Source: Neckera pumila
Taxonomy: Eukaryota > Streptophyta > Bryopsida > Hypnales > Neckeraceae
Direction: 5' to 3'
Length of the DNA: 64,000 bases
Assembly: GCA_963969595.1 (NCBI GenBank)
Contig: OZ018416.1
Location: forward strand, 4,852,065-4,916,064
The position numbers and the translations under genes were made by a program. The notes beneath the pieces were generated by a model, which was given only the letters and a program-made list of their open reading frames with translations, was not told the DNA's origin and did not search any database. Below are positions 39,286-50,829 of this stretch, in pieces (the stretch's first letter is position 1; each line of letters begins with the position of its first letter).

Positions 39286-40647
39286 CTACTTCCGAGGCCA
39301 TTTACTTGACCTCTCAGATGCATCACCCTGAACCCTCTTCCTGGATCTCTTTCGAGCCTCCGCAACGTCTCGAGATTGCCTCCTCAACGACCGCCCTTGC
39401 ACCGACATCAAATTCTCATGCCGTGGTCTTTTCCACTTTCTATTATGAAGGTAAGAAGACTGCGCCATGTCACTACCAGAACTACCTGAAGACTCGCATC
39501 CGTTACCGTCTCGCTGCCTTTTACTGGAGCTGCTTTGCTTCTTCTCTCTATTGTATCTCTTCCACTTTCTCCCCACCGACGGAAGTGGAGGCTCATACCG
39601 AGCCTTCTTCGACCGCCCCTCAATGCGCTCTGGTATTGAGGGACAAGAATGCATGGACAAGTCGCTGTCCGAGTCTCCATTCACCGAGCTACCTGACGTC
39701 TCAGTGTCCTTCCAATCCCGCAACCGTTTCCAAGCTTCAGATATACTCACTCTCATATCCTCTGACGAAGCGGCACTGTTCTCCTTGTTGCGTCTCTTTT
39801 GCCTCTTCCAAGTATTCGTATGTGATAGAGTACCTCCTGTTCCGTGCTCTCCACTTCTTTGAGATCCTTCCGCTCCTGCAACATCAATGCGTAATTTCTT
39901 CTCAGATCTCCTTGGTGGTGACCCCTCTCCCAAGTCGACTTCTCTTCTTTTCCTGTCTCTCCCATTTAAAGCCGTCTCCTCCAGGCTTGATACTACGTCT
40001 GCACTCTCATTCTCCAAATCAACACTAAATTCTTCATGCTCAGCGATCGTGTGCTTGTTGGCTCCCACTCGACTCTCTTCCAAATGCACGGTTTGCAAGA
40101 CCTTTCGAACCACCTCATTTTCTCTAATCTGTTTCTGCTGTTCTTCCCTCTCTTCCTTCTCTTCGTTCACAACAGACCTCGTTCCGAGGTGTTCTTCGCT
40201 GGCGTCCTGGTGGTCACCAGAAGCTCCTCTCAAACAACTCCCTGATGGTCCAGAATTAGATTCTAAGCCACAAAAATGTGCAACTTTGGGTGTCCTCTTC
40301 CATTTCCTCTGAGGAAGGTCGGGTTCCTGAGCAGTACCAGTTTCCCGTAACGGACTCACAGACTCTTGCGTATTGGATTCTGAACCTCTCGATCCAAGAT
40401 CCTCCACGAGCTTGTCTCCCTCACCACTGTGTTGCTTCACAGAACCGACTCGCAAAACTTTCCTCTTGGACGAGTCCTGATCATCATTCAGATACTCTGT
40501 CTCTGTCACCTCACTCCATGCTCTCTTCCTTGAAAGCTTCGAAATATTTTCTGTAGGTCGAGACTTCTTCTTGGCTCTTTCAGATTCGGGTAATCTAAGA
40601 CGCTTCCTGGATGCTTCTCCCTTCTCTAAATCACCACTACGGGCCAT
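39286..40647 (-). CDS. Lys/Arg/Ser-rich presumed nuclear protein with WKR motifs
   Basis: 453-aa open frame, rich in Lys, Arg, Ser and Glu, with many basic clusters (SRKRLRLP, AKKKSRP, KRQKRR, KRSRKR) that could serve as nuclear localisation signals. A short WKR motif recurs at about residues 116, 280, 306, 362 and 405, with a related SKWPRK at the C-terminus; the spacers are Ser- and acid-rich and look disordered. A stop (TGA) lies three codons before the ATG. Alternatively an upstream exon (41549-41501, reading MSVRRLWKILSSTAG, donor GTGAGT) could splice at 40652 in frame and add about 19 residues. It is divergently arranged with the VID27-like gene. I do not recognise a family; a role in RNA processing or chromatin is only a guess from composition. 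Confidence 0.6.
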   Translation of the reverse strand: MARSGDLEKGEASRKRLRLPESERAKKKSRPTENISKLSRKRAWSEVTETEYLNDDQDSSKRKVLRVGSVKQHSGEGDKLVEDLGSRGSESNTQESVSPLRETGTAQEPDLPQRKWKRTPKVAHFCGLESNSGPSGSCLRGASGDHQDASEEHLGTRSVVNEEKEEREEQQKQIRENEVVRKVLQTVHLEESRVGANKHTIAEHEEFSVDLENESADVVSSLEETALNGRDRKRREVDLGEGSPPRRSEKKLRIDVAGAEGSQRSGEHGTGGTLSHTNTWKRQKRRNKENSAASSEDMRVSISEAWKRLRDWKDTETSGSSVNGDSDSDLSMHSCPSIPERIEGRSKKARYEPPLPSVGRKWKRYNREKKQSSSSKRQRDGNGCESSGSSGSDMAQSSYLHNRKWKRPRHENLMSVQGRSLRRQSRDVAEARKRSRKRVQGDASERSSKWPRK

Positions 40648-42306
40648 CTCAACTCACAAGGAGGCAATGCCTCTGTGTTGCCCTCTGGAAGTGCTCCGAT
40701 ATACAGCAGCCATCTGACTCCGGAGAGTCGAGATTTCTAAGGTGATCTCCAATTATTGAACCATTAAACCTGATCAGAGCACATGCAATCAGATACTGTC
40801 GACTCAAGAAAAATATATGTCGAGATACTGTATGGCGTAGAGCACACAACCAGAAATGGATTCAAATATTAGCTAGGGCTCAAACAAGCTCACATAGATT
40901 CTCTCACTAAACAAATTGCTTCTCAAAGCTTAGAAACTGAAACAACACGTCAGAAAAAGTCACAAGTCTTTCTTCTCAACAAATTGAACATAGAGCAGAC
41001 GAAGGCTCCTGATTATAATGAGAAAACAATGAAGAGAAAATTCTTCCTGAGCACTCTTCAAAGTGACCTAGTACATCATCACTCGGAGGAAAAGTAAGTC
41101 AAAATCAGATACATTCTGTACTACTTAACACTACGTGATTTCTCAATCCACCAGATACGTCAAGATTAAAAACGATCTAATACGGACTCTATGACAACTT
41201 ATCCCTTCGCGAAAGAAGGAAAAGAGAGGTACACGACTATGCTCAAAATCTAAGATTAGAAAAATCGTCCAATTTATGGGGGAAAAGATCACGAATTTCT
41301 TTCAAATCAGAAAAAAAAAGGTATCAGTCCTCTCCTTCCAGAAGTCGATGAAATCACAGAACAAAATATCCTTGTCCACGAAACCCTAGACCTCGTCACG
41401 CTTGCTGCATCGCAACTCCTCTTTCCGAAGCCTAGCCAATCCGCTTCAAAGAACTACAAATTAAAACAACAATAATGCTCAATAGATGCCGTTTACTCAC
41501 AAATCCCAGCCGTGGAGCTCAAAATCTTCCAAAGTCGTCTTACGGACATGTCGCTCCTTGGAAATCACACCCCAACTTCATCCTCGAACCCAGATCTCAA
41601 TATCTCAACCTCGACGAGATGACCCGTCCTTCCAAGGCCTGACCAATTCCCCACAATCTCGACGATCCCGCAATCTCACCACGCCATCTCCAAACATCCG
41701 AAATCAGGAGCCCAGAAAATTCTTATCGCGTCGCGTAAGTGCTAAGCACCGACGACCCAGCAAGTGTTTTAACCCTAAAATTGGCCACATGGTTTTTCGA
41801 GATAGTCTGTCCAATGAGAGATTCTTTCGGTTCCAGCTCAGCATAAATCAATGGGTCGGTGCCACGTGTGAACTTGGACGTCACGCAAGCCTGACGCGTG
41901 GATATGGAGGCTTGGTTCTGACGCGGGGATATGGAGGTTCCCTTCTCCACCATCCGCGCATTCCGTCGGTGTGGTTGTTGTTTCGTTTTCTATAAATTCT
42001 TGGCTTCCAATTTTAGGGGTTTAAGATATATTCTGTACATTTGAGAGCTGATCGCTGCAGAGAATCAATCGCAGCGGTTTTAAAAAATTAAGTAGAAATT
42101 TTTTTAGTGCACGATTGCAGTGATTTGTTTTTTTGTTAAGTTAACCTTCGTGTGTGGGGTTTGACAAGGTCTGTTAGGGTGCTGAGCACTTTGTTGCTAG
42201 AGCTGCAGGTGCTAGATTTTTTTTACATGTGATTGAGCCTCGAGGAGGTGAACAATTCTTTAGGGAGTTTGAGAGCCGCGGCGTTCTGTTGTTGTTCTGC
42301 ATAATC
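40648..42306. promoter_or_regulatory. Shared divergent upstream region
   Basis: Lies between the minus-strand WKR gene and the plus-strand VID27-like gene. A TATA-like TATAAAT at 41991-41997 would suit transcription of the VID27-like gene from about 42020. On the minus strand, 41501-41760 may be a first exon of the WKR gene. Both genes could share control elements here; no known element was identified. Confidence 0.45.
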
Positions 42307-42774
42307 GGTAAGTGTTTTTTGCTCTTGACAATCATTTTTCAATATCTTGCTGTATTAGTTCTTTCGTTAGGGGATGTCGAAAAAATTGTAGGGTTGAACT
42401 CATGCTTCAAGGATATGGAATGGGAGGTGACGAATAGCAGAGTGAAGGAACTAAGCCCTTTTAGTATTTTAGAGTTGTTGTTAATATGAAGAACCGAATT
42501 ACGTTACGCTAGAGAATTATCTACTGTAGTACTCTCGACTGACGCTACAGGTTTCATAGATTGTGCGTTAAGTAGGAATTTGTGGGTCACTTTTGCGATG
42601 AAGCCTGAAATTGAACAATTAGTTTGAATACTCTTTTACTGTCAGTCTGAGGGATTTCTCAGGAGACTTTGTGAAGGATCAGCTATTTCAGGGACTCTTC
42701 AGTTTTCTGGAATTTTTAGTCGATAAATAGAACATTTTATATATGACTTGTCTGACTTTGGATATTTCTGCAGT
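42307..42774 (+). other. 5'-UTR intron of the VID27-like gene
   Basis: A strong donor (AATCG|GTAAGT at about 42306) and acceptor (TTTCTGCAG, ending 42774) bracket an AT-rich stretch 20 bases before the start codon. A leader intron of this kind is common in plant housekeeping genes. Confidence 0.55.
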
Positions 42775-42793
42775 GACTTAATCGACAGTAATC

Positions 42794-45050
42794 ATGGGAA
42801 CCGGACAGAGCCGCGAAGGCCGATTGAGGGACACAGACTCCGAATCTGGTACAGAGTCTGAGACTGAATCGGAAACGTCAAGCTCCCAAGGAGGAAGTAC
42901 TAGCGAAAGCTTCCATTCTGCGAGTGGCGAAGCTAGCAAGGGGACAACCTTGGGGAGTGCCTCAAAGTTGAAGAGTGAGAGCATAACGTCAAAAGCGAAA
43001 ACCGATTCTCTTGTTTCAAAGATTGGCGGTCTTTCCTTAAACAGCACGCCTCAGACACTGCAAAGAGTGAAACTGTACCAACACATGGGTGGCACTACTG
43101 CTGCTGCAAAATGGGTGCCCGTGGAGAAGCAAATCGGTTACGAGTTTGTCCGCGAGGAGGATGACGATGACGATGACGACGACGACAACTGGAAGCTCAG
43201 CACCAAGAAGAATTTCAGGAGTTGGTTGCTTGTAGTGGGCGGGAAATTCAGTGCTCGCGTCGACGACAACTTGCAGACGAAGTTTTTTGACGACCAGTTG
43301 CGAGTGGACTTCGTCTGGAATGGTGTCTGGGCCTTGAAGTTCATGAATTCCGCGGATTACCAGAGCTTCGTTGCGGAATACCAGGGTCATCTGTTTGAAA
43401 ATGTCCATGGGCTGCCTCCCACTGAGGAAAATAAGATCAAGATTTTTGGAAAAGACTTCGTTGTCTGGGCAAGAGGAGATGCAGAGGACGAATCCATTTG
43501 GGCGGACGCGGAGGATGAGTTTGAGGAGAAGCAGAGGGTCCTCCGCGAGACCTTACATGAAAAGGCAAAGACGGGTGTCCAGAGTCTTACAATGGGCGCT
43601 CTGGACAACAGTTTTCTAGTTGGCAAGTCTGGTATTGAGGTCTTGTCGAATCTCTCTGAAGGTGTCCATAGCAAGGGTGTCAGCTTGACGCTTGCGAACA
43701 ACCGAAGCTCCCCTTACCAAACTCCGAAAAAGGGAATGCTTATCCGTGGAGAGCGAGAGATGATGGTCTTGAGTCCTGTGGAACAGGGAGATCCCCATGC
43801 CAATGGGGTGAGCCAGCTCGATTTGAGCACTGGGCAAACAGTCGCAAACTGGCAGTTCGGGAAGGACGGGACTCCCATCACCATGCTGGACGTGACAAAC
43901 GATTCGAAGTCATCACAATTGGACTCCACGTCTTCCACTTTTCTGGGCTTGGACAATAATCGCCTCGTGCGTTGGGACATGCGTGACCGGTACGGTGTGG
44001 TGCAAGAGCTTTCCAGTCCTGTGTTGAACTGGTCCGAGGGGCACCAATTTTCTCGAGGCACCAACTTCCAGTGCTTCGCCACCACCGGGGATGGCAGCAT
44101 TGTGGTGGGCTCTAAGGACGGGAAGGTGAGGCTCTACGGCATCACCTCCATGAGGCAAGCCAAAACCGCGTTTCCAGGGTTGGGGTCTCCCATTACTCAT
44201 GTGGATGTGACATACGACGGGAAGTGGATTCTCGCAACCACCGACACTTACATGATCCTCATCAGCACTATGTTCAAGGATAAGGATGGCAAGACGAAGA
44301 CGGGATTCAGTGGTCGAATGGGGGGCAAAATTGCGGCTCCTCGGCTCTTGAAATTGAATCCTATCGATGCACACAACGCCGGCAAGGGACACAAATTCCA
44401 TGGCGGACAATTCTCTTGGGTGAGTGAATATCTTCTACCTTTGGTATTGTTTCTTTGTCTTTGAAATCATGTGGAGATCTCCCCATGATATAACATAGGG
44501 GTCTCCCAGTAAATTATGCGAACGAACACCATTGGATGTGGTCAAGAAGGTCCTGAAACAATCTAAATTTACTGGAAATCCATTTTTAATGGATTTCTAA
44601 TTTTTCTGTATAACGTTGTCTTCCTCGCTACATTTTGTGGTGTGGGAGGACTCCAGGTTGTTTGTAGGCAGCAGATTACTAGTTCCATAGAACACTCTTT
44701 TTGGAATTTGATCTTTAGAACGATTTTCTGAATGGAATTTTCTTGCTGTGCTTATGCAGGTCACAGAGAGCGGACAGCTGGAGCGAAACTTGGTGGTGAC
44801 CGTGGGAAATTACACGGTTATTTGGAATTTCAGGCGTGTGAAGCAGAGTGACCATGATTGTTACAAGCACGAGAAAGGTCTCAAGAGTTGCTACTGCTAC
44901 AAAGTGGTCCCTAAAGAAGAGTCCATTGTTGAGAGCAGGTTTATGCACGAAGGACAGGCAGGCCCTTACAGTAAGGCACCTTTGGTGGTGGCTACATCAA
45001 CAAACTTTAGCTCGTTCAATGTCGACCAGGACAGTCAAGAGAGTCAATAA
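42794..45050 (+). CDS. VID27-like / DEM-type protein
   Basis: Two coding exons, 42794-44419 and 44760-45050 (donor TGG|GTGAGT, acceptor TATGCAG), phase 0, 638 aa, close to the length of plant VID27-like proteins. The N-terminus MGTGQS fits an N-myristoylation signal (Gly2, Ser6), followed by a Ser/Glu-rich disordered stretch, an Asp run at about residue 122, a PH-like region around 140-235, and a C-terminal Vid27 domain with beta-propeller-like strands ([34 protein letters not shown]). Yeast Vid27 is linked to vacuolar import and degradation; the tomato homologue DEM is needed for embryo and meristem organisation. Molecular activity is unknown. Exons are GC-richer than the flanks. Intron 44420-44759 is canonical. 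Confidence 0.9.
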
Positions 45051-46102
45051 GCTGGCAGACCTAGGGTCTCCACAAATTGTGTGCATCAATTGGGTTGCAT
45101 CAGGAGAAAAGTACCTTACTGTCAATAGGTTTGGAACTGTCTAGATAGTTGGAGCCCACTTCTTTAAAAGTTCTAATTAGTACTAACATTGTACACTAGT
45201 GGGGCGTCAATTAGAGGAAATCCTGGTCATAATAATGAATCACAACTTGTCCAGTTGTTGGAGTAAATGCATAGACTTGAATTAGTAGCTCATAACTCAT
45301 GATGCAGGTAGTTTCCATAGAGGATAACGTTTGTGTTGAGTGCATGCGGGTCCCTATGAAATTGATGTAAATTGGTTTGAAAATAATATGGCAAACTCTC
45401 TTTGAATTTTGTGCGTACTATATTTCTCTCCATTCCCGTTGCATGATGTTCCTCATGGATTTTGATATGAATTTGAAAGTTGAACTAGATATTTCTCGAA
45501 GTAGCACATTAGCTTCCGGATTCTGGGTTCTCACTGGATCTGTGGTTCGCTTCCAGAATCAGTTTTGTTATATTCTTCACTTTCTTGTAAGATTCAATCA
45601 TTTGGGCATAACGATCTTTCAGGACCAGCCAGTCTCGATTGATTTCAATTTTCCGGGAAGTAGACTTGGATTACACCATTTCAAGCAACCTGCGAACTTG
45701 GTACATACCACGCTCGTTAAACCCTCCAGGCAAGGTTACACTCTTACTGATTCCGAATATTTGCGAAGACAGCGAGATTGTAATATTGTAGATGTATCAA
45801 GACCCCAAGGTGAAAAATCATTGCAAGAGGAAGCCCTCCCTGTTGTAGCAACCAAGCCCACAGCTGACCTAAATCCCTAAGTCAAACCCTAAATGTTCCA
45901 TCCCCTGTGAAAATTCTTTACCGCGTAGTCCGTAGAATCTTAGATACTACTCCGTTAGCTTACTTAGAATCCCGCACTAACTTAGAGGAATCACACCAGA
46001 GGAAGACCTAAAAAAGTCAGAGCAATTCAAGTCCACGCAGAGAACCAGGATAACGCTTTAATCAGAGCATGCCGCCACAGTAATAGCACCACGGGCTCAA
46101 TA
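45051..46102. other. 3' flank of the VID27-like gene and intergenic DNA
   Basis: The first few hundred bases are presumably 3'-UTR. A 167-codon frame at 45377-45880 has an irregular composition, and I see no family signature, splice support or conserved repeat in it. 'aaatccctaagtcaaaccc' near 45875 is a worn telomere-like motif. Confidence 0.4.
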
Positions 46103-46379
46103 TCATGCCAATTGCCAAAGCCGCCTTCCACAGGAATAGCAACACGGGCTCAATAACATGCACGTCGCCATGCCAAAAGTTCGAGAAACGTTAAAACGCA
46201 CTCGCAGAAACGACAATACCGTCAAGCCAATTGTCCAACTGAAATTTCCATAATAAGCTCCTCCTCCTCCATCTGTTCCAACACTAGAAACCGTTACCCA
46301 GAATGAACTGAACCTCAACCCCAAGTAGGAAAAAACAACAGACCAATAAGCTCCCTTGAAGTGCAAAGGAACATGAAAA

Positions 46380-46740
46380 GTCACAAACTCTGCCCTGCCA
46401 TGCCGGCCCAAATCCAGCCAAAACAATGGGAGCTCCACCCGTGTGCGAGGCGAAAAGCGAGAGTCCTCAACTGGAAGCTCGATTCTATATATGAAACTGC
46501 GGCCCTGCCCCTTCCGAAGTCCCACGGGCACGGGACGGGTTCGCCAGTCCCGAGGAAGGCCTGCTGGGCACGGGCGTGGGCTCCGCATGCATCGCGGGTG
46601 CCTCGTGCCCGTGGCCCGGCACTGCGCGGGCGTGGGGTCACCAGGGATCCCGGCGAGCGCAGGTGGCGCGTCCGCAGCGGCGGATCGAGGAAGGGGAGGG
46701 TGGCGGTCAGTCCTGGCGATGGATGGATGACGAAGTGGGA
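46380..46740. other. GC-rich island
   Basis: A patch much richer in G+C and CpG than anything nearby, open in several frames on both strands because of its composition. No frame resembles a known protein. It runs into the 22-bp repeat that follows. It could be a CpG island, a transposon fragment with different base use, or a recent insertion. Confidence 0.45.
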
Positions 46741-46850
46741 ATGGATGGATGAGGAGGTGGAGATCGATGGATGGATGATGAAGTGAGAATAGATGGATGA
46801 TGAAGTGAGAATAGATGGATGAGGAGGTGGACGTGGATGGATGTGAACAT
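46725..46850 (+). repeat. GATGGATGA minisatellite
   Basis: Units of 'atagatggatgatgaagtga' plus two bases repeat in tandem, with degenerate GATGGATGA units on both sides. Confidence 0.7.
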
Positions 46851-46864
46851 GCGATGCCCGACAA

Positions 46865-47235
46865 CCTATATCCAGTGAATCATTCAGGGTCCGGAAAGGT
46901 CAGCCATTCGGTCTTTTCATAACTAGAAAACGCTCTAGTGCAGGCGCATTTTGCCCGGAACGAGTCTGTGGGGCAGCTCTCGGGCGAGATCCGATATAGA
47001 ATGCGCCTGCACCGACGCGTTCCCTAACATTAAGAGCAGGCTTTCCGACAATCCCAAGAAGTTCTCGTAGTAGAATTCGTCCCGATGCCAGAACTAGCAG
47101 CTATTGCCAATTCTGCAATATAACATTATCTTCACAACGGCCAAATTGATTGGACCTACTCTTAACATTTGTTGATTGTTTGGTGTTCGTTTGGTGTTCG
47201 TTCGTTGATTGTTCTTTTTGTGAGAAATTACGCAC
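46865..47235. other. Intergenic, no gene seen
   Basis: 'gcaggcgcattttgcccgga' and 'gatatagaatgcgcctgcac' near 46940-47010 form a loose inverted repeat. No coding signature. Confidence 0.4.
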
Positions 47236-47239
47236 ATTA

Positions 47240-47515
47240 GAGGGGTTTCGGGGCCTTGGAAGACTCTTTCAGGCCCGTTCCCCAGTCTGCTCAAATTCAG
47301 TGGACGTGTCAAGTACGGGCGTGTCAAATTTTTTTTTTCCAAAAAAAAAAAAAAAAAAAAATTGACCAAAATATCATTTTAAGCACAAAAAAAAAATGAC
47401 GTGGCAATCGCTTGGCCACATTAGCCTGGCCATTTGGCAACGTCATGACATTCCTGCAAAGTTTCTATAGTCTAGGAACTCGCAATCTCTTAGAGGCCCA
47501 AAACTCCTCTAATGT
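47240..47515. mobile_element. MITE-like element, family 1, copy 2
   Basis: Ends 'attagaggggtttcggggcc' and 'ggcccaaaactcctctaat' are inverted. Contains the family core 'ttcaggcccgttccccagtc' and a long poly-A near 47340-47360. Confidence 0.65.
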
Positions 47516-49994
47516 ATTGAACGGGAATTAATTGCTTGAATGAGTTTTGCGCTAACTAGTTGGATATTCTTAGTTCGCGATCACCATAGGAGGAAAAGGT
47601 TGCTTTGGTACATTTTTTTAAATTATTAAATATTCTTTGAATAACTAGACTACCGTACATATAGGTCAATTTTGGAAATAAGTAGGGAAAATTTTGATTG
47701 TGTTGAAAATTTTGAAAATAGTGCAACTAGAGATGAGGACCAAAAAGTCCATTCCTCACGTGGACCTTTCCAAAGGAGTCAATTCTCCACCAAATTGAGA
47801 ACTAATTATATATTCTAAAAGCTGAGGATATGGGAAGAAATCTATTAAAATTTGAAGTGAAAATAATTGCCCTACAATCCTTTAATATTTGCCAAAGGTA
47901 ATTTTGCACTTATAATTCATAAGGAATTTGCTATGTTTTGCCAACATCAATAACATTATTTTGCCTCTAAATTGCTCTTTAGAATTTGAAAGTGCTTCAA
48001 ATCAAGCGAGCGCCTTGTAGATTGATAATGGATTAATTCTAAATGGGTGGAACATTGGTGGTGGATTCATAACAAATTTTGGAGCCTTTTAACTATGATT
48101 TTCATTTATTATTTCTAAATTTTTTTACCATTATTTTTCTTTGTTTGATATGCCTTATAATTTAATACCTTTTGTCTCTCTTTCATAGCTTTTAGGATAC
48201 ATAGTTAGTTGTAAAATTTGGTGAAGTACTGACTATGTGAGGAAGCGTCTCAATGAGGAATGGATCTTTTTGTCCCCAACTCTATTTCTGAAAACCTGGA
48301 AAATTTTCATTGTTGCTAATTTTGAATATCCAAAAATTATTCTTGAGTAAATTTAGAAAAAAGAACACAATCAACACATCTGCCCATGAATAGAAAAATG
48401 CAAAATTAGGATTGTCTAAAGATTAGAAAAAGCAAAGTGCCAAAAGTTAAGAAATCCAAATCAAGCTGCTAAATTGTTCAACTATAAAAATTAAACTATT
48501 TCAATAGCAAAGTGCCAAAATTGACTTGCGTGTACAATACACTAATTTGATTTAATTTCTAAATGTTCAAGGCACCAAATTTTTGGTATTGGTAATACTT
48601 TGAAGTTAAATAAAACCTAACCAAGCTACTATTTTTGGTAGTTTATAATTTTGTAAAGTTTTTTTTGAAGTCTAACTTTAGCATCAAAAATCCAATTTTG
48701 AAAATGAATGTTAAGGAATTTTTAAGTCAACATTTTGAGCAAGGTTATTCATTGCAAATCTAGTATTCAAGGCTCTTTAGAAATTAGCCTCAAAATACAC
48801 TAGATCTAAGAGAAAAATCACATTGGAGTAGATTTTGAGAAGCTGTAAGCTAATTGGGGTTATTCATGTTATGCCCTTTGACCTTATTTTTTTTGGTAGC
48901 CTCAATTTGAGATTTGACATGTGAAAAGAGGATAGAAAGACTTCAAATCACTTTGACAAATTTTAACACCTTACTTTTTGTTCAATTTAGACTTTAGAGC
49001 AAATTCCAAGAAGCTCAGAAAAAGCCTTGGGCATTTAGGGGTCAAGGATTAAACAACTCTAATTTCAATAGCCTTTGTTTGAACTTGCTATAACTGAATT
49101 CTACATGTTCAAATTTTAAAGTTTCCATAGATTCTTACATACAGTGTTTTAGAGAATTCACAGCAAGTAAAAAATGTATTTAATTTTTTGTTTTGTTTTG
49201 CCATAAATATATCTTATTGTAAACAATGTAACATCATTATTGACAAATAAGCACATGCTGTTTCATTTTACGTCCATTAGAATGCGTTTGCAAAAATTAC
49301 ACCAGTTCACCTAAAACTTGGGTTTTCTTACAGTGATAGGCTCAAAGCAAGGAGTTCCTTTGTGAAAGCTAGAAAAGTTAGACCGACTTCATTATTTGTA
49401 AGAATATCCTTTTTTTGATACTTATACATTCTTAACTGGAATCTCTTTGTGATTGGGGAATAGTTTTAAGTTTTTTTGTGATAAAAGTTCCACATATAAT
49501 TGAAAACTAACTCAATGGTATACCATGTGTGAAAAACATTCATGGAAAAAAACTAAATAAAACAATGGATGAAAATCATCTACTATTCAATACAAAAACA
49601 AACTATTTTACCATCATAAGCTAGTTTTTGGCTCCCTACAATTAAATCCTAAAGAACCAAGGGTGCAAAAAAACGTGTTGCAGAAGGCACCTAATGGCCT
49701 TGTAGTCCTTTAGGGATTAAGAGATGATTGCATATGGAGTTCAATTGTAGAAAATGTATGTGTTGATCCACTCCCAATGTTTAGGAAGATTCACCAATTA
49801 ATTCAATGTTAACCAGCACTAGAACTGGGGAAAAAAATGGTTGCAATTAAAAAACATTAGAAAAAAGTGAAAAAACATTAAAATTTCTATTTAAAATAAA
49901 AATTAGAGAAAAATACTCGATCAATATGGGAATAAAGGAAGTCAGTTGGTAAAACACAAAAGAACATCCCCGAAGTTGATCCATCTATTATCTT
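47516..49994. other. Intergenic, no gene seen
   Basis: AT-rich DNA with no open frame over 60 codons of interest and no recognisable RNA gene. A 'agtcctttagggattaa' motif near 49707 matches the dispersed terminal motif. Confidence 0.5.
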
Positions 49995-50002
49995 TAAGGA
50001 CC

Positions 50003-50301
50003 CATTAGAGGGGATTTGAGGGCCTTGGAGGGCTGTTTCAGGCCCATTCCCCAATCAGGCCAAATTCAGTGAACGGCAATACAGGCATGTCATAATTTTT
50101 TATTTAAAAAATAAAAGAATAAAAAATAATAATTTTTTTACCAAAATATCATTTTAAGCAAAAAAACTATTTTTTTATTTATTTTTTCAAAATGACGTGC
50201 CAGTCAATGTGCCATATTAGCTAGTTGCTGCAGTTGCATTCCCACAGTCTGGAAATGTAGGGGAACTTGTAGCCCTCAAGATCCTCAACTTCCCTCTAAT
50301 G
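50003..50301. mobile_element. MITE-like element, family 1, copy 3
   Basis: The best-preserved copy: it begins 'cattagaggggatttgaggg' and ends 'cctcaacttccctctaatg', with the family core in between. About 300 bases, non-coding. Target duplication not clear. Confidence 0.7.
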
Positions 50302-50829
50302 ACTCTAGGCCCTAATCCAATACCACATTAATTCCCAAAAAAACAAATTCTCCTTTTTAATGATTGTATTGCGATCCAAAATCCTTGAAGCAACATTACA
50401 TTCAGGAGCAGTGAGTTGTGCTGCCTTTCCACGGATTGATGTGGAATATTCAACATTTAACACTAGCTAAAAGGATAAGTGGCGTTTCACACAAGAGTTG
50501 TCAATGCTCTATAAATAGCAACATTAAACGCTGCAATACTTAATATTAAATCAAAGTAAAAAAACAAGCATCAGAGATTTAAATTTCAACTTTGAAATAG
50601 TAAGCATAAAATTAATGGAGAATTAGGTATTTAGCTACTACTTTGCTTTGCTTAGAAAATCATTTATTTTTCTTGGGTTTGAAGTAAAGACCAGACAATT
50701 CTTTATACACATATAAGGTGGTAGGTGGTGAAACAAACAATGTGAGATGTGTAAATTAGAAATAGAATAGGAGCTCAACCGCTCATTTAATTATGTCAAA
50801 TGAAAGCAGAACTGGTATTTGAAGTAGAA
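50302..50829. other. Intergenic, no gene seen
   Basis: AT-rich DNA without coding or structural signal. Confidence 0.45.

Noticed and set aside
39105..40028. 307-codon plus-strand frame
   Set aside because: It lies antisense to the WKR gene; its Ser/Pro/Leu-rich composition is what the reverse of Lys/Arg/Glu/Ser codons gives.
45055..45144. Protein-like reading (INWVASGEKYLTVNRFGTV) after the VID27 stop
   Set aside because: Different frame from the gene and beyond its normal C-terminus; treated as 3'-UTR.
45377..45880. 167-codon frame downstream of the VID27-like gene
   Set aside because: No recognisable family and no sign of a conserved start; the first half reads like translated AT-rich DNA.
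46103..46864. 253-codon minus-strand frame and a 141-codon plus-strand frame
   Set aside because: Both are open because of GC-rich sequence and a repeat lacking stops; no domain or splice support.
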